Source: Perlabentimonas gracilis (GTDB taxonomy: Bacteria > Bacteroidota > Bacteroidia > Bacteroidales > Tenuifilaceae). Taken from it: a stretch of 52,469 nt of DNA. The notes beneath the pieces are model-generated. The model worked only from the letters and a program-made list of their open reading frames with translations, did no database searches and was not told the DNA's origin. The stretch is from positions 1 through 52,469 of the forward strand of contig NZ_JAANIG010000033.1 of NCBI RefSeq assembly GCF_011174675.1, read 5' to 3'. A program made the translations under genes and the position numbers. This document shows, one piece after another, positions 50,970-52,469 of this stretch (positions are counted from its first letter, which is position 1; each line of letters starts with the position of its first letter).

Positions 50970-52346
50970 GTGATTTCGTTTTACAATGAGTACGTTGGGG
51001 GTTATCTAATTCTTTTACTGCTTGTTCCAACAGGTATATACTTTACCTTTAAATTCAAGTTTTTACAGATATCGCACTTTAGGCACGCTTTAAGGCTTGT
51101 GGCAGGTAAATACAGCAAGAAGGACGAGACAGGCGATGTGAGCCATTTTAAGGCTCTCACAACAGCCCTGTCGGGTACTGTGGGTACTGGTAATATTGTA
51201 GGCGTTTCGCTGGCCATATACCTCGGTGGCCCAGGTGCAATATTTTGGCTTTGGGTAACTGGCTTTTTTGGCATGATGCTTAAAATGGTGGAGTGTACCC
51301 TTGCTCAAATTTTTAGAAAGGTTAACGACGACGGATCCATATCGGGTGGCCCTATGTATTATATTGAGATTGGACTGAAAGAAAAGCTGGGACGATTTGC
51401 AAAACCCCTCGCACTAGTATTTGCTGGAGCAGCTGCTCTTTGTACACTTGGTACAGGCAATATGGCTCAAGCTAACTCCATTTCCGATGTACTGCTTACC
51501 AGCTACAACGTACCAATATTAGTTACAGGAATTATCCTTGCAGTACTAGTGTTACTAATTATTGTTGGCGGATTAAAACGAATTGCCAATGTAACATCAA
51601 CCCTAGTACCCTTCATGGCGGCTCTTTACTTTTTATCGGCAATAATTGTAATAGGCGTCCACTGGAGAGATATCCCAAGTGCTTTTGGCCTAATTATTAG
51701 CGATGCGTTTACTGGAACAGCAGCCACAGGCGGTTTTGTGGGCTCAACCTTCATCATGACATTGGTGTGGGGTGTTAGGCGAGGCCTTTTCTCCAACGAG
51801 GCAGGGCAGGGGTCGGCCCCAATGGCCCACGCAGCAGCTAAAACAGAGCATCCAATGCGCGAGGGTTTTGTTGCTTCGCTCGAACCCATGGTTGACACCC
51901 TAATCATTTGTACTCTTACGGCATTGGTTGTAATAATTTCGGGTGCGTGGACTTCGGGTATTCAAGGGGTTGGAATGACAATTGAGGGTTTTCAGGAGGG
52001 GATGGGCCGCGTAGGCTTAGGTGGATTTGCTACCCATGTAGTTACTCTTGGTTTGCTGCTTTTCGCATTCTCAACTATTATTAGCTGGTCGTACTACGGT
52101 AGCCGGGCCATACAGTACATATTTAGCGATAAGGCCATTAAGCCATACTACTTCATTTTTGCTCTTTTCACTTTTTTTGGTGCAATTTGGGGTATCGATA
52201 TTGTGTGGAACTTTGTAGATATGGTTATTACCTTTATGACAATTCCTAACCTGATAGCGTTACTGCTTTTAGCACCCGTTATGACCAAGGAGGTGAAGCG
52301 CTACAAAGAATTTTTAAGGAAAGAGAAGTTGATGGGGCGAAACTAA
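50970..52346 (+). CDS. sodium:alanine symporter family protein (AGCS)
   Basis: A 458-residue transporter with about 11 spans. The AGCS signature GVRRGLFSNEAGQGSAPMAHAAA is complete, and the start LTTALSGTVGTGNIVGVSLAIYLGGPGAIFW (cited in parts: LSGTVGTGNIVGVSLAI and YLGGPGAIFWLWV) is typical. It imports alanine or glycine with sodium. The first codon is GTG at 50970; no in-frame ATG precedes the first span. A terminator follows. Confidence 0.93.
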   Translation: MISFYNEYVGGYLILLLLVPTGIYFTFKFKFLQISHFRHALRLVAGKYSKKDETGDVSHFKALTTALSGTVGTGNIVGVSLAIYLGGPGAIFWLWVTGFFGMMLKMVECTLAQIFRKVNDDGSISGGPMYYIEIGLKEKLGRFAKPLALVFAGAAALCTLGTGNMAQANSISDVLLTSYNVPILVTGIILAVLVLLIIVGGLKRIANVTSTLVPFMAALYFLSAIIVIGVHWRDIPSAFGLIISDAFTGTAATGGFVGSTFIMTLVWGVRRGLFSNEAGQGSAPMAHAAAKTEHPMREGFVASLEPMVDTLIICTLTALVVIISGAWTSGIQGVGMTIEGFQEGMGRVGLGGFATHVVTLGLLLFAFSTIISWSYYGSRAIQYIFSDKAIKPYYFIFALFTFFGAIWGIDIVWNFVDMVITFMTIPNLIALLLLAPVMTKEVKRYKEFLRKEKLMGRN

Positions 52347-52373
52347 CCACCCATAAAATATGTAATACGAAAC

Positions 52374-52405
52374 GAGGGTGTCCAAAAACGGATTCCCTCT
52401 TTTTT
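52374..52405 (+). terminator. terminator after the AGCS symporter
   Basis: GAGGG...TCC pairs with GGA...CCCTC (two unpaired bases on each arm), 6-base loop, then a run of six T's. Confidence 0.8.
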
Positions 52406-52469
52406 GTTCAACAAAACACTGATTGTCAGTAAAATAGTTGTGGAATAATTTGGCTATATGCTTGATGTT

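Overview
The window reads as ordinary chromosome from a Bacteroidota bacterium, most likely order Bacteroidales/Marinilabiliales; the rank below phylum is inference. The grounds are TAnnTTTG-type -7 promoter elements with upstream TTG/TTTG boxes instead of sigma-70 boxes, few Shine-Dalgarno sequences, Bacteroidota-restricted families (DUF4295, DUF4252, DUF6340, DUF5916, tandem SiaC/DUF1987), and the rpmB-rpmG-DUF4295-ftsY gene order.

Layout. 1-3.1 kb: fabG, a convergent MarR regulator and a secreted WG/SH3-like protein. 3.1-6.7 kb: pabB and tilS, separated by an AT-rich KilA-N gene that looks inserted. 6.7-7.15 kb: a repeat-filled spacer. 7.2-11.2 kb: a membrane metallophosphoesterase divergent from a 911-residue hybrid histidine kinase. 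11.3-15.4 kb: four envelope proteins (Cys/His CHAP-like protein, TlpA-like thioredoxin, DUF6340 lipoprotein, Ste24-like protease). 15.5-18.6 kb: tRNA-Thr, cinA, rpmB-rpmG-DUF4295, ftsY. 18.7-26.3 kb: a PLP trans-sulfuration enzyme, a fused DmsB-DmsC subunit, a TolA-like coiled-coil protein built on an 84-residue repeat, a molybdopterin catalytic subunit and a DJ-1/PfpI protein. 26.3-26.9 kb: a second repeat-rich spacer. 26.9-30.9 kb: 2-oxo acid dehydrogenase E2 and fused E1, then a flavodoxin.

31.0-32.3 kb holds three SiaC paralogues in a row behind a near-perfect Bacteroidota promoter. 32.4-32.7 kb has two identical tRNA-Lys genes on the minus strand, preceded by a leader with its own promoter and a terminator-like hairpin (candidate small RNA or attenuator). 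33.0-35.8 kb is a compact DUF4252 / DUF4252 lipoprotein / ECF sigma / single-span membrane protein / DUF4252 locus with an ECF-type promoter motif in front. 36.0-37.9 kb is a dCache chemoreceptor interrupted by one in-frame TAA. Then follow a UPF0316 protein, a secreted amidase (minus), a periplasmic glutathione peroxidase, a DUF5916 outer-membrane protein, ffh-folD, an OPT-family transporter, a PqqD-like protein, a putative outer-membrane protein (minus), a ParA plus ribbon-helix-helix pair and a sodium:alanine symporter. Most convergent or operon ends carry clear hairpin terminators.

No phage, plasmid backbone, insertion sequence or CRISPR array was found. The parts least explained by known annotation are the SiaC triplet, the DUF4252/ECF locus, the tRNA-Lys leader, the coiled-coil gene inside the molybdoenzyme cluster, the nonsense-interrupted chemoreceptor and the palindromic spacer repeats. 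Both protein-targeting GTPases (FtsY and Ffh) are in the window, about 26 kb apart.
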